Shown here piece after piece: positions 36,423 through 48,010 of a stretch of DNA of 64,000 nt (position 1 is its first letter; each line of letters opens with the position of its first letter). The translations under genes were made by a program, and so were the position numbers. Source of the stretch: Tricholoma matsutake (Eukaryota > Basidiomycota > Agaricomycetes > Agaricales > Tricholomataceae); the NCBI GenBank assembly GCA_026075535.2, contig AP026545.1, positions 2,666,001-2,730,000 on the forward strand, written 5' to 3'. A model generated the notes under the pieces. It saw only the letters and a program-made list of their open reading frames with translations. It was not told the DNA's origin and did not search any database.

Positions 36423-39400
36423 TCCGCAACCCTCAGGATACAGCCATTGGGGCTGGGGGTTGCATTGACCTTACCCACTTGGCTGCCTATGTTCGTCTCA
36501 ACGTGTCCGCTCTTTCCGACCCTGACTCCCTAATCATCCTCTTAACTATTCCTGACCTTTCTGCCCCTGTCCGAACCCTCATTGATTCCGGTTCATCCCA
36601 CTGCTTTCTTGACTCCTCTTTCATGTTGAATAACCAACTCAGCACGGAATCCATTAACCTGATCAGTTTACGACTCTTTGATGGATCTTGCAACTCCACC
36701 ATAACTCAAGTCGCCCAACTTCCGGTCACCTTTCCTACTGGTGAAATGTTCAATCTGTCATTTTATGTAACCTTGCTAGACTCTTCCTGTTCCACAGTAC
36801 TTGGTCATAACTGGCTGAAGCAATACAATCCATTGATTGACTGGTCTTCAAGCCAAATCACTTTCTGCTCTGCTGATCATAGAGGTTCAGCACCCCAGAC
36901 GTCTCCTTTGTCCCCAAACCTTCCGGTAGAAATCCTTGAATCCTCCGCATATTCCGAACCCCCCATTCCTCCAAAGTTTACACCTCCTGACATCTCTTTT
37001 ATCAACGCTGCCGCTTATGCGCGTGCTAGCAAACTCCCTGGGGCAGTAGCCTTCCAGATGACCTTTGCTCCAGAAGGGTTATCCGCCCGCTCGACCCAAT
37101 CCTCAACCCCACCGGATTTATCCGACATTCCCACCGAGTATCATGAATTCGCTGATGTCTTTAATAAGAATAAGGCAGACACCCTTCCTCCACATCGTCC
37201 TTACAACCTCAAGATAGAGACGGAGGATAATGCTCCCCCTCCTCTGGGTCGCATGTACTCCCTCTCTCCCTCCGAATTAGAAGCCCTACAAGTCTTCATT
37301 GATGAAAATGTCCGCTCAGGCTTCATCCATCCTTCTAAGTCTCCGCATGGAGCTCCTATACTTTTTGTCAAGAAGAAGGACAGTAGCCTCCGACTTTGTG
37401 TCGACTACCGAGGACTCAATCATCTTATGAAGAAAGACCGCTATCCCCTTCCTCTCATTTCCAACCTCCTTGACTCTCCCCGAAAAGCCCGCTTGTTCAC
37501 CAAGATAGACTTGCGGCATGCTTATCACCTAGTCCGCATTGCGGACGGTGACGAATGGAAAACTACTTTCTGCACCCGCTATGGATCCTTCAAGTGGTTG
37601 GTGGTTCCCTTTGGACTCACTAATGCACCTGCAGCATTCCAGCGTTTTATGAACGACATCTTCAGTGACATGCTGGATGTTTGTGTCATTGTGTACCTCG
37701 ACGACATCCTGATCTATTCAGACGACAAGTCCCAGCATGGGACTCACGTTAAAGAAGTCCTCCGCTGTCTCCGGAAAAATGGACTTTACGCCTCCCCACA
37801 GAAATGTGAGTTCCACAAAGACACCATTGAATATTTAGGTTTCATCCTTTCACCGGATGGACTTCGGATGTCTGAGGATAAAGTCAAAACCATGCTCGAC
37901 TGGCCCAAGCCTAGGAAAGTTAAGGACATCCAATCCTTCTTAGGCTTCTGCAATTTTTACCACCGTTTCATTAACAGTTATTCAGACATTGTCATCCCAC
38001 TTACCCGCTTGATGTGGAAATCCGCACCTTGGGACTTCAACAAGAAGTGCCGCGACGCCTTTGAAAGGCTCAAACAAGAATTCACTCATGCACCCATCTT
38101 AACCCAATGGGTACCCGACTCACAAATGGTACTCGAAACGGATGCTTCCGACTATGCCCTAGCTGCTATCCTTTCGGTTTACACTGTGGATGGAGAAATC
38201 CATCCGGTCACTTTTCATTCCCACTCCTTCAATCCCGCTGAACTAAAGTACGACACACATGACAAGGAACTCTTGGCCATTTTCGAAGCCTTCAAACACT
38301 GGAGGCAGTACTTCGAGGGTTCCGCAAACCCGGTTGAGGTGGTCACGGACCACAAAAATCTTGAGTACTTCAGCACTACCAAGTTGCTCACCCGCCGCCA
38401 GGCCCGTTGGTCTGAGTACCTTTCCCAGTTCAATCTTGTCATCCGCTTCCGCCCCGGGAAACTAGGGGCCAAGCCAGACGCACTCACTAGACATTGGGAC
38501 GTCTACCGCAAAGGGGGAAATAGCGACTTCGCCTCCGTAAACCCAACCAACTTCCAACCTGTATTCACACAGGAACAGCTCACCTCTTCCCTCCGCGCCA
38601 CCTATTTCGCCACACCCATCCTTCGACAGGCAGTAATCATGGATGTTGAGAAACTTCACCATGACATCCGCACCTCCCTACCCCTTGACCCCTTTTCATC
38701 CGCACATCTTCCGACACCTACTGACCCCAACTGGACCATAGACAAGGCAGGTCTTCTCCGCTACTTCGACTGGATTTATGTTCCGGACGTCGCGGATCTT
38801 CGCCTCAAAGTCCTTCAGTACAAACATGATCACATCCTCTCTGGCCACTTCGGACAAAACAAAACCCAGCAGCTTGTCCACCGGGAATATGTCTGGCCAA
38901 ACCTCCGCATCTTTGTGCAAGAATTCTGCAAATCCTGTACCACTTGCAAACAATCCAAATCACCATGACACAAGCCCTACAGGTTCCTAAAGCAACTTCC
39001 GGTTCTGGAATGACCTTGGAACTCCATCTCCATGGACTTCATTGAACAACTACCCGACTCCAATGGTCACACCACTATCCTGGTCATCGTTGACCGCCTC
39101 ACCAAGCAAGGCATCTTCATCCCAACTGTCAATGAAATCACAGCCCAAGAACTAGCCAACCTGTTCGTCCTCCACGTCTTCTCCAAGCATGGCATTCCGT
39201 CACATGTCACTTGCAACTGGGGATCCGAGTTTGTCTCCCATTTCTTCTGCTCCCTCAGAAAAGCACTCAACATGCGGATCCACTTCACTTCCGGTTATCA
39301 CCCGCAAGGTGATGGTCAGACAGAATGACTTAATCAGACCTTGGAACAGTACCTCGGGATCTTCTGCAACTATCAGCAGGATGGCTGGTCTCACCTCTTA

Positions 39401-40108
39401 CCCTTGGGTGAATTTGCCTACAACAATGCTCCTTCCGCCTCTACAGGCGTATCCCCTTTCTTTGCCAACAAAGGCTATCACCCGAACATTTCCATCTTTC
39501 CAGAACGTGACTTAGCTTCACAGCACGCCCGTGAGTTTGTCGTCGACTTAGATGACCTTCATCAGGAGCTTTGGAAACAACTTGCGGCTGCTCAAGAGCG
39601 TTATCAAAGTCCTGCAGACAAACATCGGGTACCCGCACCCAATTTCAACATTGGTGATTCTGCCTATGTCACTGGGGAAAATATCTGCACCACACATCCT
39701 TCCAAGAAACTTTCTGAAAAGCACCATGGCCCCTTTGAAATTATTGCCCACCCAGGCACTCACTCAGTCACCCTGCGGCTCCCAGATCACATGCGGGCCA
39801 TTCGCCCTGTTTTCCATGTCTCTCAACTAGAGAAACACTCCCCAAACACAATTCCAAATCGAGTACAACCTCCACCTCCTCCGATCACCATCGATGACGA
39901 GCTTGAATATGAGATTGCCGAAGTCCTCGACTCCAAAGTCGACAACCGACGTCGCTGCAAGATTCTCTACCTTGTCCGATGGGAAGGTTACCAGGGAACT
40001 GACGAAGAGACTTCCTGGCTACCTGTTACGGAACTTGACCATGCCCAAGAACTCCTTGCAGATTTTCACACCCGCTACCTGCAGAAACCCGGACCATTAC
40101 CTGCTTAA
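36419..40108 (+). pseudogene. E2 pol: protease, RT, RNase H, integrase, chromodomain (three TGA, integrase Asp changed)
   Basis: In the -1 frame relative to gag. Protease LIDSGSSHCFLDSSF; RT with [20 protein letters not shown] and active site YLDDILIYS; RNase H (LETDASDYALAAIL, TDHKNLEYF); integrase zinc domain (HDHILSGHFG, CKSCTTC). The second catalytic Asp of the integrase core, normally in S-D-R-G, reads C-N-W-G here (TCNWGSEFVSHFF), so integrase is inactive. The chromodomain (YEIAEVLDSK, LYLVRWEGYQ) ends the protein. TGAs at 38966, about 39012 and 39326 fall at expected Arg positions (for example TE-R-LNQTLEQY). The stop at 40106-40108 is 82 bp from the stop of the convergent antisense gene. 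Confidence 0.88.
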
Positions 40109-40190
40109 AGACTATTCACGTTACTTATTCACTCAGTCCGAACTCAGAACAAATTTTATTGAAAAAAGATTTTTGGACCCGACTGGGTCC

Positions 40191-41185
40191 CTACACTACC
40201 ACTGCTTCTCCCTCTCCATCTTCATCTCCCTCTCCCCCAACTTCGCCTGCATCTCTGCCCTCATCCTTCTCTTCACCCTCCTCACCCTCTTCTTCATCCT
40301 CACTCTCCTCCTCATCATCAGCTCGCCTTTTCTCCAGATATCTCTGGAAGGCCTCCCAGTCATCTCCAGATTTTCAGATCCTGCGTCTTTCCTGCCGGGA
40401 CTCTCGCACTGCCCGCTCCACCTCTTTGTCACCCTCGTCGCTCTCCTCCCCGGCACTTTCTTCCTCCACCCACTCTGGGTCCATAGCATCCCAAATCTCC
40501 CCCATTGACTCCCGCACCGCAGTGGCCACCTCAGCGAACCCCTTCCTTATCAACTTCATCATTTGTTGCATTATTTCCAGGTTTTCCCCGGTCGCCCCCG
40601 TTGTTCCCGCCAGTTTTGCCGCAGGGGCTTCCTGCCCCTCCCACACTACCTCCTCGCACTTATGTTTGACGCGCGTGCAGTTGTCGCACACGCGTCCCTT
40701 CACACCCATCTTGAAACAAGCGATCTTTTGATATTTGCACCTAGGCCACTTGTCAGTAAAAAGAGACTGGAAAGGGAAACAAGTACGTACCTTTTGCAAG
40801 GCAACACGGCCTGCACCCGCACCGGACCCTCCGACTCCTCCAATCCCACTCGCGCCTTCGACTTGGCAACTTTCTTTTTCTTGGGGGACTTGCTCCCCTC
40901 AGCCTCATCCTCCAAACCTGCAGCTGCAGCCGCCCGCTTCATCTCCGCTCGTTTTGCAGCCGATGCCTCCTTTTTCTGTGCCTCTGCCTGACATGCCTCC
41001 TCAGCCTTTGCAGCCTCCTCTGCTGCCTTCTGCGCCTCCTGTGCCCAGTGTTCCTCCTCCCTTGCTGCTTCCTCCAGCTCCTTCATCTCCCGTTCCATCT
41101 GCTCCTTCATCGCCCGCTCCCTCTGTTCATGTTGAGCCCTCATCGCGGCCAATTTGATCTGCGCGGATACTGCTGGAGGGGACAT
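40191..41185 (-). CDS. Antisense spliced gene in E2: Zn2Cys6-type cluster plus coiled coil
   Basis: Two exons, 41185-40791 and 40740-40191, with a 50-bp intron (GTACGT...CTAG, CTGAC branch-like motif). The junction splits a codon AG|G and yields CX2CX6CX9CX2CX6C (CKRC first, CDNC fourth/fifth), a textbook Zn(II)2Cys6 pattern that neither exon has alone. N-terminal 100 residues form a Glu/Ala/Arg-rich coiled coil (MKEQMEREMKELEEAAREEE), followed by a basic KSPKKKKVAKSK nuclear-signal-like stretch. The C-terminus is acidic. One in-frame TGA (40374-40376) cuts the last 60 codons; it precedes KSGDDWEAFQRYLEKRR and probably was an Arg codon. The ATG lies 138 bp from the 3' LTR. Presumably a nuclear DNA-binding protein; role unknown. 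Confidence 0.72.
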
Positions 41186-41308
41186 AATTGATAGTTGATG
41201 GAGGAAGGAAAGAACGTGAAAATTTTTTCAACCAATTACTGCATTCGGAAAATTCAACCAACTTCCTCATTCGGACTCAAACCCTCACGTGCCTCGTAGG
41301 CTCGGCAC

Positions 41309-41322
41309 TAAGGGGGAAATAC
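41309..41322 (+). promoter_or_regulatory. E2 polypurine tract
   Basis: TAAGGGGGAAATAC immediately precedes the 3' LTR at 41323. Confidence 0.65.
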
Positions 41323-42013
41323 TGTCAAGAACTGTTCCTCACCCGATCGGAACCCGCATCCATCCGACTCTTTCCCGCACATCAAACATGACTTTTATCT
41401 ATGCCTCCCGATTTTGTTCCTGGCCGCCTTGCACTGCCCACGCTGCTGTGCATCAGGCCGCCTTGTACAGCATCCATGGCTGCTGTCTCTATTGCAAATT
41501 CGACTACGGATTCCTGTGTGGCTCCGATAGGTAATTTATCTACACAGTCAAGACACTGCCGCAGTCTTCGTTCCTGTTCCACATTATTCCGGACTACAGT
41601 ATTTAAGCTTAGTTAGTTTTGCCTTGTATTCCTCAGTTCATATATCGACATAGACTTGACTTTACCCTGCCAATCTAAAACCTCCTTCTACTCCAACCCC
41701 TGTCCTCTAAGAGTCTGAACTACATTCAACTCAACCTCTAGTCTCCCTCTGAAGTTCTAGTCTCATCTGAACTCAACCTAAGTCCCTCCATACTCCTCCC
41801 GCATTTACCCGCACTTTCCTGCTCCTACCTCTAAACCCTCGACTTGAAATTAGGACACCAGATGAGGTGAAGGGCGCAGCTTCTTACAAGCTGAAGTCAA
41901 GTCCTTTCTGTTCCCCCTCCCGCAGAATCTGCATCGTCCTGACAATCTCCCGCTATCATCACCTGCAGTGTCCGGACAGATTCCGAAGCAACCTCTAGGA
42001 TCAGTTCTTAACA
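41323..42013 (+). repeat. E2 3' LTR (691 bp)
   Basis: TGTCAAGAACTG to CAGTTCTTAACA, followed by the GACCA duplication. Differs from the 5' LTR by a 14-bp deletion and scattered transitions. Confidence 0.9.
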
Positions 42014-43075
42014 GACCACATCAAAACATCACCAGTGACATCAATTGTACTGAGAAACCACATCGCACAACCTTAGGACTACCTTGAAAGCCCCTCAGAT
42101 CCCTCTAAACAACCATCGAACATCTCCGATCAAACTTCAAACAGCCGTGACTGCGATCAAACATCATCGACCATTGTTGAGCATCATTGATTAATATTGA
42201 GAGACTACGAGCGACATCGGGTGCCGCATTTGTTTTCTATAATGTGGAAGACCATATGCCAGGAAGTATGCCAACTCGTGCTCAAACCTGCTGATAGTAG
42301 GTCAGCCTCATTCCAACTCCGTATCGCATACAGAACCCACTGGATGGATTATTGCGAGACTTAGTATGGTTTATACACAAAGGACAGTCTCTTTAAGTTC
42401 TTTCCCTTTACTCCTTCATCATATGATATATCTCTTTCTTGTTCAGATTCCAGTCTCCCTTTTTGGCCTTGTGCCTTAACTCATATCTTTTGCCTCATGT
42501 TCTACACATGTTTCTTATACCATTTTAGGAAGTTTCTTTTAAAACATATAAAACTCTGTAGTATCTACTTGGAAATAAAAAAGAAATCATCTTCACCTAT
42601 CATCTCGTATTAAGTTCTAAGAATCAGATCTATCCTCTAAAACAATCTAAACTTCTACAAGTTTTCTTGATCAATGAGAAACCTCTGCGACCATCATTGT
42701 CCTCGATCTTCCTATGATCCTCTAATTGTTAGCACTAGCAAACCATTCCAACACTTCCTAGCCATCGGCTATAGTCTTCATATACTATCGACCTATCGAA
42801 AGGTCCCAAAAATTCACACATCGACCATCAACGATCAACATTGTTTGCCATCGATCTTGTCGATCTTCCTTGATATTGATCAATACTCCATCGGACCATG
42901 CCAAGCACCTTCATCTCCTATAGCACTACCTTTATGACTAGTACCAACTAGTTATCTACCTATAGGTTGGACCATGAATGTTCGGAACAACTCGCACCCT
43001 TCCTCTGACTCGTCGCAAATATCATTGGTTGCCTCATTGGCTGTTTTGGTGGTTTTCCCGGGTTGAGTATCATCA
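42014..43075 (+). repeat. Element O 3' LTR, second part
   Basis: Resumes at GACCACATC and ends GAGTATCATCA. Contains the empty target of E1 (AACACTTCCTAGCC at about 42747-42760). Confidence 0.85.
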
Positions 43076-43330
43076 ATGGACAACAACTTAGTCTCTTTCT
43101 TTGAAGTAATTTCAGACGATGATAAGTGCATGATACCTTCAATGTCTCTTATTATATATAACATTATACTGTACTTTTAGGAAGTTGCACAAGTCAAGGC
43201 TATGCCTAGCATTTTCAGGCATGGTATTGAGGTCTCATTATGTTTTCGTTCTATCAAAGTAGGCTCAAGCAAAGTGTTCCTCACAAGGCTTGACTCTATT
43301 ATGTTAGTTAGTCAGATTGGTGCTCAGGTT
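43076..43330 (+). pseudogene. Gene U, 3' part, after element O
   Basis: Reads in frame with the 5' part once element O and one flank copy are removed (KTT-DNNLVSFFE). A GTAATT donor at 43106 and an acceptor at 43180 (ACTTTTAG) lead into an exon encoding EVAQVKAMPSIFRHGIEVSL and LCFRSIKVGSSKVFLTRLDS. The end of the gene is not certain. No known domain. Confidence 0.45.
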
Positions 43331-43707
43331 CATTCAATGGTATAGGGTGTCAGTTTATACTAAAGAATTTTTTAGCTGTTCAAAGACCAACGTGAACAGT
43401 TGCAGAGCACAAGTAGCATGGAAGCTGAAGTGATTAGTAGAAAATGTTGTGTTGTCTCTGATGATCTTCTTGAGGAAGATGTTATTGGTAAACAACTGCA
43501 TGATGAATGACTGTGATTTAAATTTTCCAAAGCACTGTTTGGTACCAAAATTTATGATCCATATATTAACAGATACATATTTCTTCTATCATATTGCAGC
43601 AGCAGCTCTGCATTCCATTCACCACATGTCATTATGTTTGTATAAAAATAAGGTCTACCATTATTTTTTGCACTATCATAATTCCATATTGTATCACCTA
43701 TGAAAAG

Positions 43708-45746
43708 TCAAGCTGTAAAATGCTGACCTCCTACATAAATGATTGCTCTCAAATGGTACTGTTCACCCTGCACTGTTCTCAAGTTGAGTTTCAATGATGG
43801 AATTGTTACTGGTTGCAGTTCAGGATTGATCTCAATTGCCCAAGAGGCAGGTAACATACTTTCAAAACAAATGGTCTGCTGAATAGTCTGATTACAATGT
43901 AACTGATGCATAGTGCAGTGGTCCAAGATAGTAGCAGCCTCATTGTGTCCTATGTTGGTCAGAGCATGTTGTAGGAGCATTTTAACCCAAGTTTCTGATG
44001 TAGTACAGGGAGCATTTACACATACACCAAGATTCACTGCATTTGAGGTCCAGAGACCAGGAGTTGGGATGTAAGTTATTCTCATTGCAATTGGTACCTG
44101 TACATTGTAGCCACAAGTAGTACAAGAGCATACCAGAACCATCTGTTCAGAATTATGTGGATCAATTAACTTTATGATTTCAGTCATATCAACCAATCTC
44201 AGCCCAGACCTAGGAAACATAGTATTATTACATGAGAAAAGATAGTCTCTGAACTGGTCTCTGCCATTATTCATTGTACTAGATGTTTGTTTATCTTGAA
44301 GCTGATCAAATAAATTAGCCATCAATTTTGTGCATGGAGATTTATTGCTCCAAATGACTTGCATGTCTGAATGAAGTTGGTTGTATAGGCAAAAGTAGGA
44401 AGTAAATATAGAGTCATATGAACAAGACCAGTCACCACTGGCATGAGTATGGAATTAAGTCACACACAGTAACATTGACAGTAGAAGCATGGCTCTGACT
44501 CTGTTTACTCTTTTTGGCAGTTGGACTATCAGCATCACAGCTACTATCTTGCTTCTTTCTTTTCTTGCCAGTCTCATTGAAAATTACCTTTCCTTTAATT
44601 ATTTTTTCGTTCTGCTCTTCTTCAGGATCAGGGACTACAAGTAGACTACCAGTTTTGAACCCATGTCGTATTAGAGTATTGTGCTGCAAAACTTCATGCT
44701 GCTTTGTTTCTTGTATTAAATCATAAGGTAATGGTTTATTTAGATCTGAAAGTGTAACTGGCTGAATAATAGCAAGGTCATTGCGAGACTTGGGCCGAGA
44801 AGCTGACACATAGGCAGCAAAGCCACCCTCATGTAACCATGCCAGAACATTTTGCAGAGTTTTGCCCTGTGCAGAGTGACCAGTTGAAGCAAACCCTGGT
44901 TCAAAAGGCATCTGGCTATGTTGTATTCTTTTTTTTACTATCTGTTCATCATTATTATCTTCCTGCAATTTGAGATTTGATGAAAATGATCACTTAATAG
45001 GTTCAAGTGGAAATAATTTGGGAGGTAACTTCTGCAATGCAGCTTTACTACTTGGAAACTCAACAATGGCACCTGTGCAATATGTAAAACCTGAAGAACA
45101 TACTGCAGTTGAAAAGCTTCTCAGAATACCTTGAGATCCGTTAGTTATACCCAATTCTGTTAAAATGTTTTTCTTACATAGTATAACTGGCATCCCAATG
45201 TACATTGGAATAAATCCAGGTAGAGCTCCTTCATTACCCAACTTGGATACATCAGCATTTAGGAGGTTGGACCTTGAAGGCTGTGGTACAATCTTACCAC
45301 TTGCAGTATCTAATGCAGCACACATAGTTAGTTCATGAATAGGACAGTTTGCATTTGCTTTTTGCATGTTAATAGCTTGTCGCAAAAGATTTGTTGCAAC
45401 AATTGCAGTTGCATTTCTGTTTTCATCAGTACTCATATCAACGCCTTGTGGATTATCTGGTGACAATACAACATGGCTATTGAATAACTTAACATCATCA
45501 GCAGTGCACTGTCACTTGCATAATCTAAGTACTGCCTCACCATACTCTGGATCATTCTTCATACATTCTTGTTCTTCTAATATTATGACTTCTGTAACTG
45601 ATTTCCAAGCCAGGCGACCTAGATGCTTCATTAGTTCTTGTTCTGTAGCTTTGGTGTACTGTTTAATAGGCGAGTACAAAGGACTACCAAAAACAGGTGG
45701 ATACTGGTAGAAGTCACCAGCAAATATCATAATAACATGAGCTCTT
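43708..45746 (-). pseudogene. PIF1-type helicase with C-terminal cysteine-peptidase-like domain (Helitron-type), truncated
   Basis: Minus strand. The frame opens at the T1 insertion with IMIFAGDFYQYPPV (helicase motif with GDF-x-Q), continues with MPVILCKKNILTELGITNGS and the C-terminal helicase motif FASTGHSAQGKTL, and then changes frame near 44440 into a domain with WSCSYDS and GGQHFTA, which look like the Cys and His of a ubiquitin-peptidase-like fold. Such helicases occur in Helitrons of basidiomycetes. The Walker A part and any Rep domain are missing: the helicase text ends at the T1 boundary and I could not find it beyond T1. Stops at 45512-45514 and 44990-44992, both TGA. Confidence 0.6.
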
Positions 45747-45929
45747 TACACTGCCCCACATATTCCTGGAGGAATCCTGGTTATCCCTGCCACAGCCATT
45801 GTTCACCAAATGTTGCATTCCTGGCTGTTTTTCCTCCAGTGGGATTCCTGGTTCAGTCCTGGTATATTCCTGGTAAATCAGGCTCTTCCTGGTACTATCC
45901 CAGGAATTCCCCAGGACTTGGACTCTGAG

Positions 45930-46038
45930 GAATCTGGGGGGACTGACCAGGAATCCTGTAGGACTAACCAGGACTCTATAAGAGTAACCAGGACTCTGTA
46001 GGACTCATCAGGACTCACCAGGACTCACCAGGACTCAC
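45930..46038. repeat. T1 subterminal CCAGGACTC repeats
   Basis: Array of ACCAGGACTC(A/T) units ending in the CTCAC target of E4; related units recur at 54230-54275 and, inverted, at 55870-55925. Confidence 0.7.
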
Positions 46039-46797
46039 TGTTACAATTTTCCTTGTAACTCATGGAACCCGACACACCCGACGATCCCCTCCAGACAGGA
46101 GGCACCCCTTGATTCATGCCTAGGGCATGTCCTTGACATCAGACACACACACAATGCATGCCGACTGCATGCATTCAATCCCCTTCCCGTGGAAGGCACC
46201 CTTGATGCATGGTGACTCCATGCACCCAAACCCACTCCCACACATGCTGTGATACGACAGCCCCCTGACATGAGGTCCGTGATGTCAGACTCTCATGATC
46301 AACATGCTGTGCCACAGCATGTCCTTGACATTGGATCCTTGACATTGGATCTGTGACATCGGATGCCTCATGCTAGGCATGAGGCTTATCTGTTATTGTT
46401 TCCTGACATGCTGCGCCGCAGCACTCCGTGACATTGGATGCCTCATGCCTTGCATGAGGCCTATTGTTTCTATTATTACTGGATATGCATCTACCTTTCC
46501 AATTGGATGATAAGGACCTCCCTTCTAGTATAAGTACTGCGACTTGTAGTAGGGATGTCCTTAGTTTAGATCTAGGCAATTAACAGCCTTAACTTGCAAC
46601 TCGCGAACTTACTCGAAACCACTAAGGAAGCCCCTTAGTGCATGAACCTGAACGACTCTACACAGAAGCCCTGCTAGAGTGCACTACCTATCTTACATTG
46701 GACGCTCCGAGTAAGACTAGTGCTGAACAACTCGTCGAGGAAGCACCTCGTCGAACAACATCGACTAGATCGAGTGGTTGAGGCTTTGCCCTTAACA
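46039..46797 (+). repeat. E4 5' LTR (759 bp)
   Basis: TGTTACAATTTTCC to GCCCTTAACA. It is 103 bp longer than the 3' LTR because of extra copies of a segment with CATGCTG(C/T)G and GACATTGGAT near 46300-46440. A TATAAG box lies near 46530. Confidence 0.9.
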
Positions 46798-47113
46798 TAA
46801 GATCTAAACTATCTGCTAGCCCACCTACCTAGGTGTAGGCAATACGTCTTGATACACACCACAGCGACCCGGGTCTAGACAAACCCCAGACCGACCACCA
46901 AGAGAAGCAGAACCACAGCCAGGTTCATCTTGGTACCAATACAATGGAAGACTAGTCCATTACTCGACCCCAGCACAGCGTTGGTTCTATGGATCAACCG
47001 ACAGACAATGAGGAGATTTCCTCACCAACAAAGACTTTGAACAACCGCACACACCCCCACCCGAAACATCCACCCGCTTCTTAACAGACGAAACCGATGA
47101 CCTCTATAACAAG

Positions 47114-48010
47114 ATGTCTGAACCTGCAACTGCACCAACGATGTCTGTAAAGGTCATTCGAATCCGATCACCCACAGACTTCTCAGGAGAGCGGACCAAG
47201 ACCGCCAAGTTCCTGCAGGAGATAGACCTATACTTGCGAATCAACGACCAGGTCTACAACACGAACAACAAGAAGATCATCTTCACACTGTCCTTCATGA
47301 ATGGAGGGACAGCAGCTGCCTGGGCACAGGCATTTGTCAACCAGCACCAATCCAAGGGACTAGGTGAATACGCAGACTTCTGACAGAAGGTCCTAGAGGC
47401 CTTCTCACCAATCAACGACGCCGGAACGGCAAAGACAGAGATTAAGAATCTCAAACAAGGTTCAGGGAACCTCGAAGAATATGTGGCGAACTTCCGCATC
47501 CTGAAAGACAGGATGGGAATCACCGAAGATGCAGCCATGATCGAGTACTTCATGGATGGACTGCATCCCGAGTTACTGAAGAGGGTACACACAATGGAGA
47601 CAGTGCCCAACACTCTCAAAGGCTGGATAAAGGCAGCTTTGAAATACGAAGGCCAATGGAAACGGGCCATGGCAATCCTGGGAAAGACCAGGCAAAACCA
47701 GAAGACAAATGAAACAACAAAGAAAGGACAGCCCTCTCTTGACATCAACTGACTAATGAACCAAGAATGCGTGGAACACCTCCGGAAGGGATTGTGTTTC
47801 ATCTGCCACCAACCGGGACACCGATCGTCCGACCACAGGGATGGAAAGAACCCCACGCAGACGGGGTCAGCGCCCCCTCCCTACCAAAACCACTTCACCC
47901 AGAAGAAGACTGGGGTGGACACCTACCAGAAGATCCGCATGATGCTGGATGAACTAGACAAAGAAGAAAAGGAACGAACCCTTAACCTCATGGAGGAATC
48001 GGGTTTTTAG
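47114..48010 (+). pseudogene. E4 gag (two in-frame TGA)
   Basis: ATG at 47114 (MSEPATAPTMSVKVIRIRSP). Gag capsid-like domain (DFSGERTKTAKFLQEIDLYL, FTLSFMNGGTAAAWAQAFVN). TGA at 47381-47383 (before QKVLEAFSPI, where Trp is usual) and 47750-47752 (before LMNQECVEHL). The knuckle reads CFICHQPGHRSSDH, i.e. CX2CX4HX4H: the last Cys is replaced by His. Ends at TAG 48008-48010 next to a slippery heptamer. Confidence 0.85.

Larger units (their letters stand above)
34301..42013 (+). mobile_element. E2: full-length chromovirus (gypsy), 7,713 bp, TSD GACCA
   Basis: LTRs of 705 and 691 bp, gag, pol with chromodomain, an antisense gene between pol and the 3' LTR, and a purine tract. GACCA at 34296-34300 and 42014-42018 flanks it; the uninterrupted target is seen in the 5' LTR of O near 19116-19132. 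Four TGA stops in gag-pol and a changed integrase Asp make it inactive. E3 is a sister copy. Confidence 0.9.
18997..43075 (+). mobile_element. Element O: degenerate gypsy-type retrotransposon with two elements nested in its LTRs
   Basis: The LTRs begin TGATAGGTTGTC and end GAGTATCATCA. Once nested insertions are removed they are 1,189 bp (5') and 1,186 bp (3') and roughly 90% alike, mostly differing by transitions. Internal order: leader, gag-protease-RT-RNase H-integrase in one direction, then an antisense gene, a purine tract and the 3' LTR. Flanks read ACGG (18993-18996) and ATGG (43076-43079), a plausible 4-bp duplication with one C-to-T change. Restoring the flank rejoins gene U in frame. 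O is older than E1 and E2, which sit in its LTRs. Confidence 0.8.

Noticed and set aside
40159..40731. Plus-strand open frames rich in Ser and Pro downstream of E2 pol
   Set aside because: They are the reverse side of the Glu/Lys-rich antisense exon; the antisense strand gives splice signals and a zinc-cluster motif.
43076..43079. Five-bp TSD for element O
   Set aside because: Five-base flanks (TACGG / ATGGA) do not match; only a 4-bp ACGG/ATGG with one C-to-T change is supportable.
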